33,901 nt of DNA from Bacteroidaceae bacterium. Lineage in GTDB: Bacteria; Bacteroidota; Bacteroidia; Bacteroidales; Bacteroidaceae. Numbering within the stretch: the first letter of the stretch is position 1; every line of letters begins with the position of its first letter. Location of the stretch: positions 1-33,901 of the forward strand of contig CABIXF010000043.1 in assembly GCA_902362595.1 (NCBI GenBank), read 5' to 3'. Shown here piece after piece: positions 33,885 to 33,901 of the stretch. The notes beneath the pieces were generated by a model. It saw nothing but the letters and a program-made list of their open reading frames with translations, searched no databases and had not been told where the DNA came from. The translations under genes were made by a program, and so were the position numbers.

Positions 33885-33901
33885 ATCATTTAGATCTTTG
33901 A

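Noticed and set aside
1..33901. tRNA, rRNA genes and CRISPR arrays
   Set aside because: None were recognised on reading the window; no regularly spaced repeats and no clover-leaf end sequences were seen. A covariance-model scan would be decisive.

Overview
The window looks like a chromosomal segment of a gut-type Bacteroidales bacterium, most likely Bacteroidaceae (Bacteroides or Phocaeicola). The reasons are Bacteroidota-type -7 boxes (TAnnTTTG) ahead of most genes, mostly weak Shine-Dalgarno sites, a BtuB-like TonB receptor, an NfeD/FloA pair, and a mobile-element integrase of the Bacteroidota type. Genus is inferred, not proven.

Region 1 (1-1367) is the right end of an integrative element. 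A tyrosine recombinase ends next to the 3' end of mnmE, and four copies of the 10-mer AGCAACAAAA, in both orientations, lie around and upstream of its start. Region 2 (1368-7317) is a leftward run of housekeeping genes: a TPR/beta-propeller secreted protein, NfeD, flotillin-like FloA, a nucleoside phosphorylase, free-methionine-(R)-sulfoxide reductase and MnmE. Region 3 (7539-13704) holds a TtcA-like tRNA thiolase, a Crp/Fnr regulator divergent from hcp with two palindromes between them, an M28 peptidase with a textbook Bacteroides promoter, and a TonB-dependent receptor.

Region 4 (13977-19904) is redox and regulatory accessory content: a frameshifted quinone-oxidoreductase-like gene, a flavodoxin/ferredoxin protein, an AraC regulator divergent from an MBL-hydrolase/radical-SAM pair, and an HxlR regulator divergent from a flavoprotein gene killed by a Trp-to-stop change. 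A 5'-truncated second HxlR remnant follows. Region 5 (20170-24884) is a compact five-gene operon: circularly permuted ATP-grasp (broken by one nonsense codon and one frameshift), alpha-E protein, transglutaminase-like protease, and two tandem M14/AstE-like proteins, the second lacking its zinc ligands. It looks like a peptide-bond making and breaking pathway of unknown product. Two exported proteins follow on the other strand (a cyclophilin-like lipoprotein and a CMD-cupin fusion).

Region 6 (26498-33901) is the left end of a BREX-type phage-defence island, transcribed leftwards: a SIR2-domain gene, pglZ and brxL. BrxL has a MIT_C/phospholipase-D-like C-terminus where a Lon-like domain is expected. 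pglZ carries a one-base deletion that removes its last 57 residues. The SIR2 gene is strongly AT-rich and lacks its N-terminal NAD-binding motif. Its reading frame stops exactly where sequence resembling an insertion-sequence end begins. No brxA, brxB, brxC or pglX is visible, so the island is either cut by the window edge or decayed. At least five point lesions in four genes are visible, so either real decay or sequencing error must be considered throughout.
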